The notes below the pieces were generated by a model. That model was given only the letters and a program-made list of their open reading frames with translations, searched no databases and was not told the origin of the DNA. 64,000 bases of DNA from Gammaproteobacteria bacterium (GTDB lineage Bacteria > Pseudomonadota > Gammaproteobacteria > Enterobacterales > Permianibacteraceae). This document shows positions 25,673-34,383 of the stretch, piece by piece. The translations under genes were made by a program, and so were the position numbers. The stretch is taken from NCBI GenBank assembly GCA_016182845.1, contig JACPFT010000010.1, forward strand, positions 62,001-126,000, in the 5' to 3' direction. The first letter of the stretch is position 1. Each line of letters begins with the position of its first letter.

Positions 25673-27949
25673 TCACCCCCGCTCTGCCGCCGGGACGCCC
25701 ACTGCCCCGCGCGGTTCACGCGCCGCGAAGGCCAGGCGGAGCATGAACCCGGCGAGCAGGACGACGCCGAGGGAGAACAGGATGTCGCCGGGCACGCGCA
25801 GCCAGACGGCGGTTTCCATGAAGGTCGAATGGATCACCTCCGCCGAGCGGGCATACCACAGGCCCTGGCTGACGCTGGCCCAGGCCTGGTAGATACCGGC
25901 CGGCAGCAGCGAGATGAACACCATCATCGCGAGGCCGATGTTCAGCGACCAGAAGGCGCCCTTCAGCAGGCCGTCGTTCCACTTGAGGCGCGGCTTCAGG
26001 CCGCGCAGGCAGAACAGCATTAGGCCTATGCCCAGCATGCCGTACACGCCGAACAGGGCGGCGTGGCCATGAGCGGCGGTCATGTTCAGACCCTGCACGT
26101 AGTAGAGCGAGATGGGCGGGTTAATCGCAAAGCCCAGGAGGCCGGCGCCAACGGTGTTCCAGAAGCCCACAGCCACGAAGCAGAGGATCGCCCACTTGTA
26201 ATTGGCCACCCAGGGCGCGACCTGGCTGCGCCGGTAGTTGCGGTAAGCCTCCATGCCCACCAAGGCCAGGGGCACGACTTCCAGGGCCGAGAACACCGCG
26301 CCGATGGCGATGATCGAGGTGGGCGTGCCGGTGAAATACAGGTGGTGCAGGGTGCCCAGGATGCCGCCGAACAGGAAGACGATGGTCTCCAGCACGATGG
26401 CGCTGTTGGCGGCGGCCTGGCGGATGAGGCCTAAGCGGGAGAACAGCAGGGCGATGACCGCCGTGGCGAACACCTCGAAGAAGCCTTCTACCCACAGGTG
26501 CACCAGCCACCAGCGCCAGTATTCGATCATCGAGTAATGGCTGTGCTGGCCCCACATCAGGGAGCTGGCGTAGAAGCCGCCGATGCAGGTCGCCGACAGG
26601 AAGACCATGACGACGAGGCCGCGGCCCTCGCCGGGACGGGTCAGCGCCGGCCACAGGCCGCGGCCCATCAGGACCAGCCAGAGCATCAGGCCGGTGAACA
26701 GGCCGTATTGCCAGATGCGGCCCATGCTGGTGTATTCCAGGCCCTGGTTGCCCAGCCAGAACGCGAAGTCGGTGCCCAGGCGTTGCAGATTGCCGATCCA
26801 GCCGAAGGCGATGGAGCCGCCGACCACCAGCAGCAGGGCGTAGAACAGCAGGTCGACGCCCAGCTTCTGGTACTTGGGCTCGCGGCCTGACAGGATCGGC
26901 GCGATATAGAGGCCGGTGGCGAGCCAGGCCGTGGCGATCCACAGCACGCCGAGCTGGGTGTGGATGGTGCGGCTGACCACGAAGGGCAGGATGTCCGCGA
27001 GCGGCAGGCCGAAGAAGGTCTGGCCTTCCACGGCGTAGTGGGCCGAGATGATGCCCATGCCGACCTGGACCAGCATCAGGGCGAGCACCACGTAGAAATA
27101 CTTGCCCGTGGCGCGCATGGAGGGCGTCAGCGTCAGCTTGAACAGCGGGTCGTCCTTGGGCGCGGCCGGGTCGGTCTCGTCACCGTGCGCCGTGTGGAAC
27201 CAGAGCATGGCGGCGATACCGGCGATCATCAGGATGATGCTGACCAGGGACCAGACGCCGTTGCCGGTGGTCGGCACATTGTCGATCAGCGGCTCGTGGG
27301 GCCAGTTGCTGGTGTAAGTGAGTTCGGTCTCGCCCGGGCGGTTGGTCGCCGCCGACCAGGACGACCAGAAGAAGAAGGCCGGCAGGGCCTGCAGATCCGT
27401 GGGGTCCTTCAGCGTGTCAGGCACCATGGCGTACTGCTCGCGGAGTTGGTCCAGCGAGGCGTCATTGCCGAACAGGCCCGTGTAATGGCGCGACAGCTCG
27501 GCGATCACCGTGGCCCGCTCCGGGCTGAGGGTGAGCCGGCCGGTTTCGGCGTCATAGCGGTTAAGGCGCATTTCCTCCTGGGTGCGCGCGGCGATGACCG
27601 CCTGCTCGTCGGGACCTAGCTGGTCGAAACCCTTGTGGTACTGCTTCCGGGCCAGGGCGTCGCGCAGGCCGAGGATCTCGCGGTGCAGCCAGTCGGCCGA
27701 CCAGTCGGGAGCGATATAGCTGCCATGACCCCAGACCGAACCCAGTTGCTGGCCGCCCGCCGACAGCCAGGACTCCTGGCCATGCTGAATCTGCTCGCCG
27801 GTGTACAGCAGCGCGCCGTCGCTGCTGACGATTTGCGCAGGGATCGGCGGCGCCGAGAGATAGATCTCCCTGCCTGTCCAGCCCAATACGGCGAAGGACA
27901 GGAGGAATATCACGGCTAGCGTGCGCCAGAGGCGGTGCGTTTTGCTCAT
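25673..27949 (-). CDS. norZ: Quinol-dependent nitric oxide reductase (qNOR)
   Basis: 758 residues, one chain that reduces two NO to N2O with electrons from quinol. The N-terminal 220 residues are the qNOR extension (a cytochrome-c-like fold without a CxxCH, as expected). The remaining part has the heme-copper oxidase-like helices with histidine motifs SRTIHTQLGVLWIA, LVHLWVEGFFEVFATA, TLHHLYFTGTP and AAHGHAALFGVYG. Located in the inner membrane. Divergent from nsrR across 112 bases with palindromic candidate NsrR sites, and followed by DUF2249 and hemerythrin-like genes. Confidence 0.95.
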   Translation of the reverse strand: MSKTHRLWRTLAVIFLLSFAVLGWTGREIYLSAPPIPAQIVSSDGALLYTGEQIQHGQESWLSAGGQQLGSVWGHGSYIAPDWSADWLHREILGLRDALARKQYHKGFDQLGPDEQAVIAARTQEEMRLNRYDAETGRLTLSPERATVIAELSRHYTGLFGNDASLDQLREQYAMVPDTLKDPTDLQALPAFFFWSSWSAATNRPGETELTYTSNWPHEPLIDNVPTTGNGVWSLVSIILMIAGIAAMLWFHTAHGDETDPAAPKDDPLFKLTLTPSMRATGKYFYVVLALMLVQVGMGIISAHYAVEGQTFFGLPLADILPFVVSRTIHTQLGVLWIATAWLATGLYIAPILSGREPKYQKLGVDLLFYALLLVVGGSIAFGWIGNLQRLGTDFAFWLGNQGLEYTSMGRIWQYGLFTGLMLWLVLMGRGLWPALTRPGEGRGLVVMVFLSATCIGGFYASSLMWGQHSHYSMIEYWRWWLVHLWVEGFFEVFATAVIALLFSRLGLIRQAAANSAIVLETIVFLFGGILGTLHHLYFTGTPTSIIAIGAVFSALEVVPLALVGMEAYRNYRRSQVAPWVANYKWAILCFVAVGFWNTVGAGLLGFAINPPISLYYVQGLNMTAAHGHAALFGVYGMLGIGLMLFCLRGLKPRLKWNDGLLKGAFWSLNIGLAMMVFISLLPAGIYQAWASVSQGLWYARSAEVIHSTFMETAVWLRVPGDILFSLGVVLLAGFMLRLAFAAREPRGAVGVPAAERG

Positions 27950-27999
27950 GATGGCTTTCCTGAGTGAGGTTGGAGGGGTTTACGAAGATGAATGGTAAA

Positions 28000-28043
28000 T
28001 ACATCTTATAAAAGATGCAAACTTAATGTATCTTATAAATATC
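28000..28043. promoter_or_regulatory. Candidate NsrR operators between norZ and nsrR
   Basis: TACATCTTATAAAAGATGCA (28000-28019) is a good palindrome of the type ACATCTT/AAGATG-A. A second related half-site block, AATGTATCTTATAAATATC, follows at 28025-28043. Both match the general AAGATGYATTT-type half-sites reported for NsrR. The AT-rich block contrasts with the GC-rich surroundings and sits where both divergent promoters must lie. Confidence 0.7.
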
Positions 28044-28061
28044 CCCTAAACAGCGCCTGCC

Positions 28062-28523
28062 ATGCACATCACCCAATACACCGACTACGCCCTGCGCGTA
28101 CTCATCTACCTGGGCGCCAGCCCGGAACGCGCCACCATCGCCGAGATCGCCGAGCGCTATCAGATCTCGCGCAGCCATTTGATGAAGGTGGTCAACCAAC
28201 TGGTCCAGGAAGGCTATGTGGAAGGCACGCGCGGCAAGGGTGGCGGCATCGCCTTGGCGCGGCCGGCGGCCCAGATCGTGATCGGCGAGGTGGTGCGCAA
28301 GGTCGAGGGGGATTTCACCCTGGTGGAATGCTTCGGCGCCGACAACCAGTGCAGGATCGCGCCGGCCTGCCGGCTGAAGGGCGCGCTGTACCAGGCCCTG
28401 CAGGCCTTTCTGGCCGTCCTGGACGGCTACACCCTGGCGGATTTCCTGCCCAATGCCGAGGCCCTCATGGCCCTGATGCAGGTGCCGACCGCCCATCCCG
28501 TTCAACTGCACCGCCCGGCCTGA
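28062..28523 (+). CDS. nsrR: NO-sensing Rrf2-family repressor NsrR
   Basis: 153-residue winged-helix regulator. N-terminal MHITQYTDYALRVLIYLG and the recognition region ISRSHLMKVVNQLVQ are characteristic; cysteines C90, C97 and C103 (LVECFGADNQC...PAC) match the [Fe-S] ligands. NO destroys the cluster and relieves repression. It is divergent from qNOR and followed by ytfE after 36 bases, so its likely regulon is on either side of the candidate operators, including itself. Confidence 0.93.
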   Translation: MHITQYTDYALRVLIYLGASPERATIAEIAERYQISRSHLMKVVNQLVQEGYVEGTRGKGGGIALARPAAQIVIGEVVRKVEGDFTLVECFGADNQCRIAPACRLKGALYQALQAFLAVLDGYTLADFLPNAEALMALMQVPTAHPVQLHRPA

Positions 28524-28559
28524 GCCCGGGCGATTTTCTATCGACTAGAGGTAAGCACG

Positions 28560-29249
28560 ATGAACACTTCCCTGACCGAGACCTCCCTGGGCCAGATCGC
28601 CCGCGAACTGCCGGGCGCCACGGCGATCTTCCATAAGCACAAACTGGACTTCTGCTGCGGCGGCGCCAAGTCCCTGGCCGAGGCGGCGGCCAAGCGCGGC
28701 CTGGATGCCCAGGCCATCGCCGCCGAGCTGACGGCGCTGCGGCCCGAGGACGCGGATGGCGAGAGGCTGGCCGAGCTGCCCGATGCCGAGCTGATCGCCC
28801 ATATCCTGGAGCGCTACCACGAGGCGCACCGCGCCGATCTGCCCGAGCTGATCCGCCTGGCCCGGCGCGTCGAGGCCGTGCACCGCGAGCACCCGCTCTG
28901 CCCCACCGGCCTCGCCGAGCACCTGGAGACCATGCTCGACGAGCTGGCCATGCACATGCACAAAGAGGAGCAGATCCTCTTTCCCATGATTGCCCAGGGC
29001 ATGGGCGGCATGGCCGTCCCGCCCATCACCATGATGCGCCACGAGCACGACGACCATGCCGAGGCCTTGGCCCTCATGGAGGCACTAGCCCATGGCATGG
29101 CGATCCATGCCGAGGCCTGCAACACCTGGCGCGCCTTGTACCTGGGCCTGGACCGGCTCAAGCGCGAGCTCATGGAACACATCCACCTGGAGAACAATGT
29201 CTTGTTCACCCGCTTCGACGGCCGACTGGGCAGCTTCGCCCAGGCTTGA
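28560..29249 (+). CDS. ytfE: Iron-sulfur cluster repair di-iron protein (RIC/YtfE/ScdA)
   Basis: 229 residues. N-terminal ScdA_N domain with the paired cysteines in LDFCCGGAKSL (C32, C33) and a C-terminal hemerythrin-like di-iron domain with H in HMHKEEQILFP, HEHDDHAEAL and HIHLENNVLF. The protein helps restore Fe-S clusters after NO or oxidative damage. It lies directly downstream of nsrR and is expected to be under the same control. Confidence 0.95.
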   Translation: MNTSLTETSLGQIARELPGATAIFHKHKLDFCCGGAKSLAEAAAKRGLDAQAIAAELTALRPEDADGERLAELPDAELIAHILERYHEAHRADLPELIRLARRVEAVHREHPLCPTGLAEHLETMLDELAMHMHKEEQILFPMIAQGMGGMAVPPITMMRHEHDDHAEALALMEALAHGMAIHAEACNTWRALYLGLDRLKRELMEHIHLENNVLFTRFDGRLGSFAQA

Positions 29250-29274
29250 GCCCCGTCTCCTCCCGCAACAACTT

Positions 29275-29317
29275 CTTACAAGTAAGCGTTGACTCATTAC
29301 TTGTAAGCGCCTAAATT
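29275..29317 (+). promoter_or_regulatory. Promoter of the yjf operon with two overlapping palindromic operators
   Basis: A -35 box TTGACT (29289-29294) and a -10 box TAAATT (29312-29317) are 17 bases apart. Two palindromes flank or overlap the -35: CTTACAAGTAAG (29275-29286) and ATTACTTGTAAG (29296-29307), 21 bases apart, two helical turns. The second lies between -35 and -10, so a bound protein would block polymerase. No regulator gene for it is seen in the window. Confidence 0.75.
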
Positions 29318-29369
29318 GTGCTCATGGCCGGCGGCAATCCCGCCGCCGGCTCGCAAACGCCGAAGCGAC

Positions 29370-29981
29370 ATGAGCAAATCCGCCGACTACCAGCGCGCCT
29401 ACCGCGAACGCATGAAGGCCTCGGGGCTAGTGCAAAAAGCCGTGTACATCCTGCCCGAGCACGCGCGCCTCCTGTCCCGTGTGGAAAAAGCCCTGCAACG
29501 TCCCGGCGCCCGCGTTTCCATCACCGAGGAAGGAGAAGCCAATCCCATGGGCACGACGCAATGGACCACCCGCAGTCTCTATGACGCCCTGGCCACCAGC
29601 AGCCTGGTGCAGGGCCAACAGGCCAGCCTGGAGCTGATCGAGGGCATAGACCCCGCCATCAACCTGGAACTGCGCGAGTACGGCGAACTGCCGGTACAGA
29701 TCTCGGTCTCGGGCGAGCAGATCTTCGTGTCCACGCCGCTCTGGGACGAGAGCCAGGTGCGCGACCCGGCGCGCTTTAACGAGCTGGCCCTGATGCTGAA
29801 TCCGCTCAACCCGCTGTCCAACCTGGGCCTGACCCAGGTGAACGGGCGCAAGACCTACATCATGTTCGGCGAGCTCTCCAGCACCTCCCTGCTGTCCCAC
29901 GTCATCGAGGAGATCGAGATGTTGGCCGAAAACACCCTGGAAGCCGCCGAAGCCTTCGGCGACGAACTCGTCAGCGCCTAA
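29370..29981 (+). CDS. yjfI: DUF2170 protein, YjfI-like
   Basis: 203 residues, cytosolic. The N-terminal 45 residues are basic and helical (SKSADYQRAYRERMKASG), followed by a DUF2170-like core with ELREYGELPVQISVSGEQIFV and a C-terminal acidic helix. First gene of a six-gene set in the same order as E. coli yjfIJKLMC; assignment rests on that order and on the sequence pattern. Eleven bases separate it from the PspA-like gene. Its role is unknown, but the context suggests a membrane-stress function. Confidence 0.82.
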   Translation: MSKSADYQRAYRERMKASGLVQKAVYILPEHARLLSRVEKALQRPGARVSITEEGEANPMGTTQWTTRSLYDALATSSLVQGQQASLELIEGIDPAINLELREYGELPVQISVSGEQIFVSTPLWDESQVRDPARFNELALMLNPLNPLSNLGLTQVNGRKTYIMFGELSSTSLLSHVIEEIEMLAENTLEAAEAFGDELVSA

Positions 29982-29992
29982 GGAGCACGACC

Positions 29993-30682
29993 ATGAGCAT
30001 TCTGAAGAAACTGTTCACCGCCCTGCGCGGCGGCGCTACTGAAGTTGGCGAAGCCATCGTCGACTCCCAGGCCCTGCGCATCCTGGATCAGGAGATCCGC
30101 GACGCCCATGCCGAACTGGACCGCTCGCGCGGCGATCTGACCAAGATCATGGCCCAGCGCAAGCTGACTGCCGACAAGCTGGAACCCAAGCAGGCCAAGG
30201 CCGCCGAGTACCAGGGCTATGCCAAGGCCGCCCTGGCCAAGGGCGACGAGGCCCTGGCCCTGGAAGTGGCCGGCAAGCTCGCTGAGCTGGAGGGCGAGAT
30301 CGCCCAGGAAGCCGCCATCGTCGGCGAGTACGAGCGCTCCATCGAGACCCTGAAGCGCTCCATCAAGCAGGCCGAGACCACCATCGCCCGCCTCAAGCAG
30401 CAGGTCGACACGGTCAAGGCCACGGAGAGCGTGCAGCGCGCCCAGAGCGCCATCGCCGCCCGCCACAGCGGCCACAATGCGTCGTTGCGCACGGCCCTGG
30501 ATTCCCTGGAACGCATCAAGTCCAAGCAGAAGGAGGCCGCCGCCCAGATGGATGCCGCCGCCGAGCTGGCCAGCGAAGCCGGCGCCGACACCGACCTGGA
30601 GGCCAAGCTGCGCCAGGCGGGCCTGAAACCCGAGGCGTCCAGCGCCCAGGCGGTGCTGGAACGCTTGAAGAGCCAGGCTTAA
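29993..30682 (+). CDS. yjfJ: PspA/IM30 family protein, YjfJ-like
   Basis: 229-residue, almost entirely helical coiled-coil protein with the PspA/Vipp1 layout: N-terminal amphipathic helix (MSILKKLFTALRGG), long heptad-rich helices (RILDQEIRDAHAELDRSR) and a small C-terminal segment. PspA-like proteins polymerise on damaged inner membranes. Clear ribosome binding site AGGAG before the ATG. Flanked by DUF2170 and DUF2491 genes as in yjfIJK. Confidence 0.9.
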   Translation: MSILKKLFTALRGGATEVGEAIVDSQALRILDQEIRDAHAELDRSRGDLTKIMAQRKLTADKLEPKQAKAAEYQGYAKAALAKGDEALALEVAGKLAELEGEIAQEAAIVGEYERSIETLKRSIKQAETTIARLKQQVDTVKATESVQRAQSAIAARHSGHNASLRTALDSLERIKSKQKEAAAQMDAAAELASEAGADTDLEAKLRQAGLKPEASSAQAVLERLKSQA

Positions 30683-30686
30683 GGCC

Positions 30687-31349
30687 ATGTTCGCCTTCTT
30701 GGCTAAAGCCTTGGGCACGGCGCTGCGCCGCGAGGAACCGAAGGGGCCGGCGACCCCGGCCTCCGAGGCCTGTCTGGGTCTCGCCCGTGGCCGCATGGTG
30801 GCCGTCGACCCCTTGCCCTTCCAGTTCCTGGCCGGACGCATGCTGGTCGTCCCGCCGGAGGGCGATCAGCGCATCGAGAGCCGGGGTCTGGCCGACTTGG
30901 GCGCCGGCTGTGCCCTGCATCGCTACTACGTGAGCGACGACGCCTTCATCCAGATCGGCACGACCAACGGCCTGCGCGAGGACCTGAAGCTCTTCGTCTT
31001 CCACGAGACCCGCAACCCGGGCAGCTTGGCGGAGTTCCAGACCTGGCTGGGCAAGACCAGCCAAATCGGCCGTTCCGAGCTGGACTACGGCGGCTACCGC
31101 TATGCCCGGGTCTGGGGCGGCGACGAGGTGCATGCACCGCCAGTCCTGTTCGAGGAGGCGGTATACACCGACTCGGACACGTTGGCCGCCTACACCGTGC
31201 GCCACCATTGCATGCTCTACGAGCGGACGGTGGAGGGCGCGGAGCGCCAGGAGTACCTGCTGATCTCGGCGGAACAGACCGGCGAGGACTATTGCGTGGT
31301 ATTTTCCGTGGGCGCGGATCTGAGCTCGGCGGATCTGCAGATCGTGTGA
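30687..31349 (+). CDS. yjfK: DUF2491 protein, YjfK-like
   Basis: 220 residues, cytosolic, no signal peptide. Pattern of the DUF2491 family: PFQFLAGRMLVVPPEG, then YVSDDAFIQIGTTNG and the C-terminal YERTVEGAERQEYLLISAEQ. Starts four bases after yjfJ. It is separated from yjfL by a 230-base gap holding a long inverted repeat. Molecular function unknown. Confidence 0.85.
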   Translation: MFAFLAKALGTALRREEPKGPATPASEACLGLARGRMVAVDPLPFQFLAGRMLVVPPEGDQRIESRGLADLGAGCALHRYYVSDDAFIQIGTTNGLREDLKLFVFHETRNPGSLAEFQTWLGKTSQIGRSELDYGGYRYARVWGGDEVHAPPVLFEEAVYTDSDTLAAYTVRHHCMLYERTVEGAERQEYLLISAEQTGEDYCVVFSVGADLSSADLQIV

Positions 31350-31367
31350 ACCGGAAGATTGGGAACG

Positions 31368-31546
31368 GCCGCCAAGGCGCCAAGAACGCCAAGGGAAGAA
31401 AAAGAGTTCTTAACCGCGAAGGCCGCCAAGGCCACGAAGGGAAGACCTCATGGAAGGTTTCGTTGTGTTCTAAACACTTTGCGGCCTTAGCGGCCTTCGC
31501 GGTTAATATCTTCCGGTTTTCCTTGGCGTTCTTGGCGCCTTGGCGG
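31368..31546. repeat. Long nested inverted repeat between yjfK and yjfL
   Basis: The outer arms are GCCGCCAAGGCGCCAAGAAC (from 31368) and its complement ending at 31546. The inner arms are TTAACCGCGAAGGCCGCCAA (from 31410) and its complement ending near 31505. The transcript could fold into a hairpin of about 180 bases. The modular AAGGCGCCAAG/CCGCGAAGG units look like a dispersed noncoding repeat rather than a coding remnant. It could attenuate or stabilise the two halves of the operon differently. Confidence 0.75.
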
Positions 31547-31579
31547 TAAATCTCCAACATTTTCCAGGAAGGAGCTCCC

Positions 31580-31993
31580 ATGCTCGAACAAGCCCTCGCC
31601 TATCTCACCGACGTGCCAACCTTTCTCAGCTATTTCGGCCTGGCCGTGCTGCTCACCGTGTTGTTCGTGGTCATCTACACGGCGCTGACGCCCCATAGCG
31701 AATGGTCGCTGATCAAGGACAATAAGCCGGCGGCGGCCCTGGCTTTCGGTGGCGGGCTCGTGGGCTTCGTGCTGCCCCTAGCCAGCGCCATCGCCCATTC
31801 CATCAACCTCCTGGACTGCCTGGTCTGGGGCCTGGTGGCCTGCGCCGTGCAGCTCGCCACCTTCTTCGGCCTGCGCCTCGTCATCCGCGATCTGCCGGGG
31901 CGCATCGCCCGCGACGAGATCGCCAGCGGCATCTTCGTGGCCTTCGCCGCCATCGCCGCCGGCCTGCTCAATGCCGCCAGCCTGAGCTATTGA
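31580..31993 (+). CDS. yjfL: DUF350 membrane protein, YjfL-like
   Basis: 137 residues with about four hydrophobic segments (YFGLAVLLTVLFVVIYTAL; AALAFGGGLVGFVLPLASAI; CLVWGLVACAVQLATFFGL; SGIFVAFAAIAAGLLNAA). The internal duplication of two helices is typical of DUF350. AAGGAG before the ATG. Inner membrane; function unknown. Confidence 0.88.
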   Translation: MLEQALAYLTDVPTFLSYFGLAVLLTVLFVVIYTALTPHSEWSLIKDNKPAAALAFGGGLVGFVLPLASAIAHSINLLDCLVWGLVACAVQLATFFGLRLVIRDLPGRIARDEIASGIFVAFAAIAAGLLNAASLSY

Positions 31994-32003
31994 GGTAAAC
32001 ACC

Positions 32004-32558
32004 ATGAAGCGATCCCGATTGCTGCGCCTGGTGCTGATGGGCACGGCCCCATTCGCGCTCACCGCCTGCGACGAGCCGCAGCCGGCCGTGGTTTATGGCT
32101 CGGTGGAGGAATGCGTCAAGGACGGGACCCTCAAGCCGGAGGAATGCCAGACCGAATACGCCCGCGCCGCCGAGGCGCATGAGCGCGTGGCGCCTCGCTA
32201 TACCAGCTACCAGGCCTGCGTCGCCGATTTCGGCGCGGACCAATGCCAGGCCGCACCTAGCGGCGGCGGTTGGTTCATGCCCGCCATGGCCGGTTTCATG
32301 GCGGCGCGCCTGCTCGACAACCGGCGGGACCGGGACGAGCGTTATTACGGCAGCTCCGGCTTCTACACCAGCCAGCCCCTGTACCGCTCGCGGGCCGATC
32401 GCGGCCATTGGCGCACCGCCGCCGACGTGCCCGTGGCCTCGCGCTCGGGCAAGGTCGAAGTGAGCCGTTACGACGCCAAGCCGCCGGCCAAGGCGGTCAC
32501 GGTCAACCGGGGCGGCTTCGGCTCCCAGGCCGCCGCGCGCGGCTTCTGGGGGGGCTGA
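32004..32558 (+). CDS. yjfM: DUF1190 lipoprotein, YjfM/YgiB-like
   Basis: 184 residues. Signal peptide with lipobox LTAC (Cys about 22). Mature part: conserved YGSVEECVKDG, ECQTEYARAAEAHERVAPRY, YQACVADFGADQC with several cysteines, and a glycine/arginine-rich C-terminus (HWRTAADVPVASRSG). The pair DUF1190 lipoprotein plus glutathionylspermidine-synthase-like enzyme matches both yjfMC and ygiBC of E. coli. Its stop overlaps the next start by one base. Confidence 0.88.
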   Translation: MKRSRLLRLVLMGTAPFALTACDEPQPAVVYGSVEECVKDGTLKPEECQTEYARAAEAHERVAPRYTSYQACVADFGADQCQAAPSGGGWFMPAMAGFMAARLLDNRRDRDERYYGSSGFYTSQPLYRSRADRGHWRTAADVPVASRSGKVEVSRYDAKPPAKAVTVNRGGFGSQAAARGFWGG

Positions 32559-33718
32559 TGCGCCGTATCGCCCTTCCCGAGCGCCCGCACTGGCGCCGCC
32601 AAGCCGAGTCCTTGGGCTTCCGCTTCCACACCTTCGACGGCGAGCCCTACTGGGACGAGACGGCGTACTACGCCTTCGACCGCCGGCAGATCGAGGAAGA
32701 CATCGAGGCGCCCACGGAGGAATTGCACCAGATGTGCCTGGACCTGGTGGCGCGGGCCGTGGCCGACGAGGCCATGCTCAAGCAGCTCGCCATCCCCGAG
32801 GCCTATTGGGACTATGTACGCGACAGCTGGCTCTCGGGCCAACCGCATATCTACGGGCGCATGGACTTCGGCTACGACGGCACCGGCCCGGCCAAGCTCT
32901 ACGAGCTCAATTACGACACGCCCACCTCGCTCTACGAGAGTGCCTTCTTCCAATGGCTGTGGCTGGAGGAGCAGCTGGCCGCCGGCACCCTGCCGGCCGG
33001 TGCCGATCAGTTCAACAGCCTGCAAGAGCAGCTCATCGCCGTGTTCGGATACCTGCGCGAGCGGATGCCGGCGCCCTTTTATTTCGCCAGCTGCCGGGAT
33101 TCCCTGGAGGACCGGGGCACGGTGGATTATCTGCGCGACTGCGCCGCACAAGCCGGCTTCGATGCGCGCTGGATCGCGGTGGAGGACATCGGCGCCAGCG
33201 TGGACGGGCGCTACACGGATCTGGAGCACACGGTCCTGCCGGCCCTGTTCAAGCTCTATCCCTGGGAATATATGTTCCGCGAGGAGTTCGGGCCGCTGCT
33301 GCCCCGTGCCGACACCCTGATCTTCGAGCCGCCCTGGAAGGCGATCTTGAGCAACAAGGGCGCACTGCCCCTGCTCTGGGAACTGCACCCGGGCCACCCG
33401 AACCTGCTGCCGGCCCACTTCGAAGCGCCGGGCGCCGAGCTCAAGCCCGGCTGGGTGCGCAAGCCCCTGTTCTCCCGCGAGGGCGCCAATATCAGCCTGC
33501 GCAAGCCCGACGGCGAGACCGAGACCGTCGACGGCCCTTACGGCGACATCCCTACCATCGTCCAGGCCTTCCATCCCCTGCCGCGCTTCGGCGACAGCTA
33601 CACGCTGATCGGCTCCTGGATCGTGGCCGACAACGCGGCGGGAATCGGCATACGCGAAGACGCGAGCCTGATCACCAAGGACAGCTCGCGGTTCTTGCCG
33701 CATATTTTTGTGGACTGA
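32558..33718 (+). CDS. yjfC: Glutathionylspermidine synthase-like ATP-grasp protein (YjfC/YgiC)
   Basis: 386 residues resembling the C-terminal synthetase domain of glutathionylspermidine synthase without the amidase half. Visible blocks: RMDFGYDGTGPAKLYELNYDTPTSLYES, quoted as RMDFGYDGTG and YELNYDTPTSLYE; SNKGALPLLWELHPGHPNLLP; and WVRKPLFSREGANI, an ATP-grasp-like segment. It presumably ligates an amine to a carboxylate; the substrate is unknown. It overlaps yjfM by one base (TGATG) and ends at a strong terminator. Confidence 0.9.
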   Translation: MRRIALPERPHWRRQAESLGFRFHTFDGEPYWDETAYYAFDRRQIEEDIEAPTEELHQMCLDLVARAVADEAMLKQLAIPEAYWDYVRDSWLSGQPHIYGRMDFGYDGTGPAKLYELNYDTPTSLYESAFFQWLWLEEQLAAGTLPAGADQFNSLQEQLIAVFGYLRERMPAPFYFASCRDSLEDRGTVDYLRDCAAQAGFDARWIAVEDIGASVDGRYTDLEHTVLPALFKLYPWEYMFREEFGPLLPRADTLIFEPPWKAILSNKGALPLLWELHPGHPNLLPAHFEAPGAELKPGWVRKPLFSREGANISLRKPDGETETVDGPYGDIPTIVQAFHPLPRFGDSYTLIGSWIVADNAAGIGIREDASLITKDSSRFLPHIFVD

Positions 33719-33732
33719 TTCCGGGACCATGA

Positions 33733-33758
33733 AAAAGGGGCTCCGAAGAGCCCCTTTT
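33733..33758. terminator. Bidirectional terminator between yjfC and efp
   Basis: AAAAGGGGCTC-CGAA-GAGCCCCTTTT, a perfect stem with A- and T-runs on either side, serving both convergent units. Confidence 0.92.
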
Positions 33759-33773
33759 ACCATCGCCGGAAAC

Positions 33774-34340
33774 TTAGGCCTTGATACGGGCCTTGTATTC
33801 GCCGGTGCGGGTGTCGATTTCGATGCTGTCGCCGATTTCGCAGAAGCCGGAGACCTGCAGCTCGGTGCCGTTGGTCAAACGGGCGGTCTTCATGACCTTG
33901 CCGGAGGTGTCGCCGCGCACGGCCGGTTCGGTGTAGGCGATGGCGCGCACGATGGTGGTGGGCAGTTCCACGGAGATGGCCTTGCCGTTGTAGAACACGG
34001 CTTCGCAGACATCGGTCATGCCGTCTTCGATGAACTTGATGATGTCTTCCATGTTCTCGCCCTCGACTTCGTACTGCTCGTAGTCGGCGTCGACGAAGAC
34101 GTACAGCGGGTCGGCGAAATAGGAATAGGTGACGTCCTTGCGCTCCAGGAACACCGGCTCGAACTTGTCATCGGCCTTGTACACGGATTCGGCGGCCGAA
34201 CCGGTCAGCAGGTTCTTGAGCTTCATCTTGACCACGGCGGCGTTGCGGCCGGACTTGCTGAAGTCAGCCTTCTGCACGATCCACGGATCGGCGCCGATCA
34301 TGACAACGTTACCGGAGCGGAGTTCTTGAGCGATTTTCAT
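33774..34340 (-). CDS. efp: Translation elongation factor P (Arg32 type)
   Basis: 188-residue three-domain protein that relieves ribosome stalling at polyproline. The loop that reaches the peptidyl transferase centre reads [10 protein letters not shown] with arginine at position 32, rather than the lysine seen in E. coli. Arg32 is rhamnosylated by EarP in the bacteria that use this form; the adjacent gene encodes that enzyme. Same strand, 43 bases downstream of earP, closed by a terminator. Confidence 0.97.
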   Translation of the reverse strand: MKIAQELRSGNVVMIGADPWIVQKADFSKSGRNAAVVKMKLKNLLTGSAAESVYKADDKFEPVFLERKDVTYSYFADPLYVFVDADYEQYEVEGENMEDIIKFIEDGMTDVCEAVFYNGKAISVELPTTIVRAIAYTEPAVRGDTSGKVMKTARLTNGTELQVSGFCEIGDSIEIDTRTGEYKARIKA

Positions 34341-34383
34341 AGGTCAAACCTGGAGTTCGGGGGACTGAATCAAAAGCGGGGCA

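Noticed and set aside
32468-33763. 431-codon open frame antisense to yjfC
   Set aside because: Shadow of a certain gene; crosses the bidirectional terminator.
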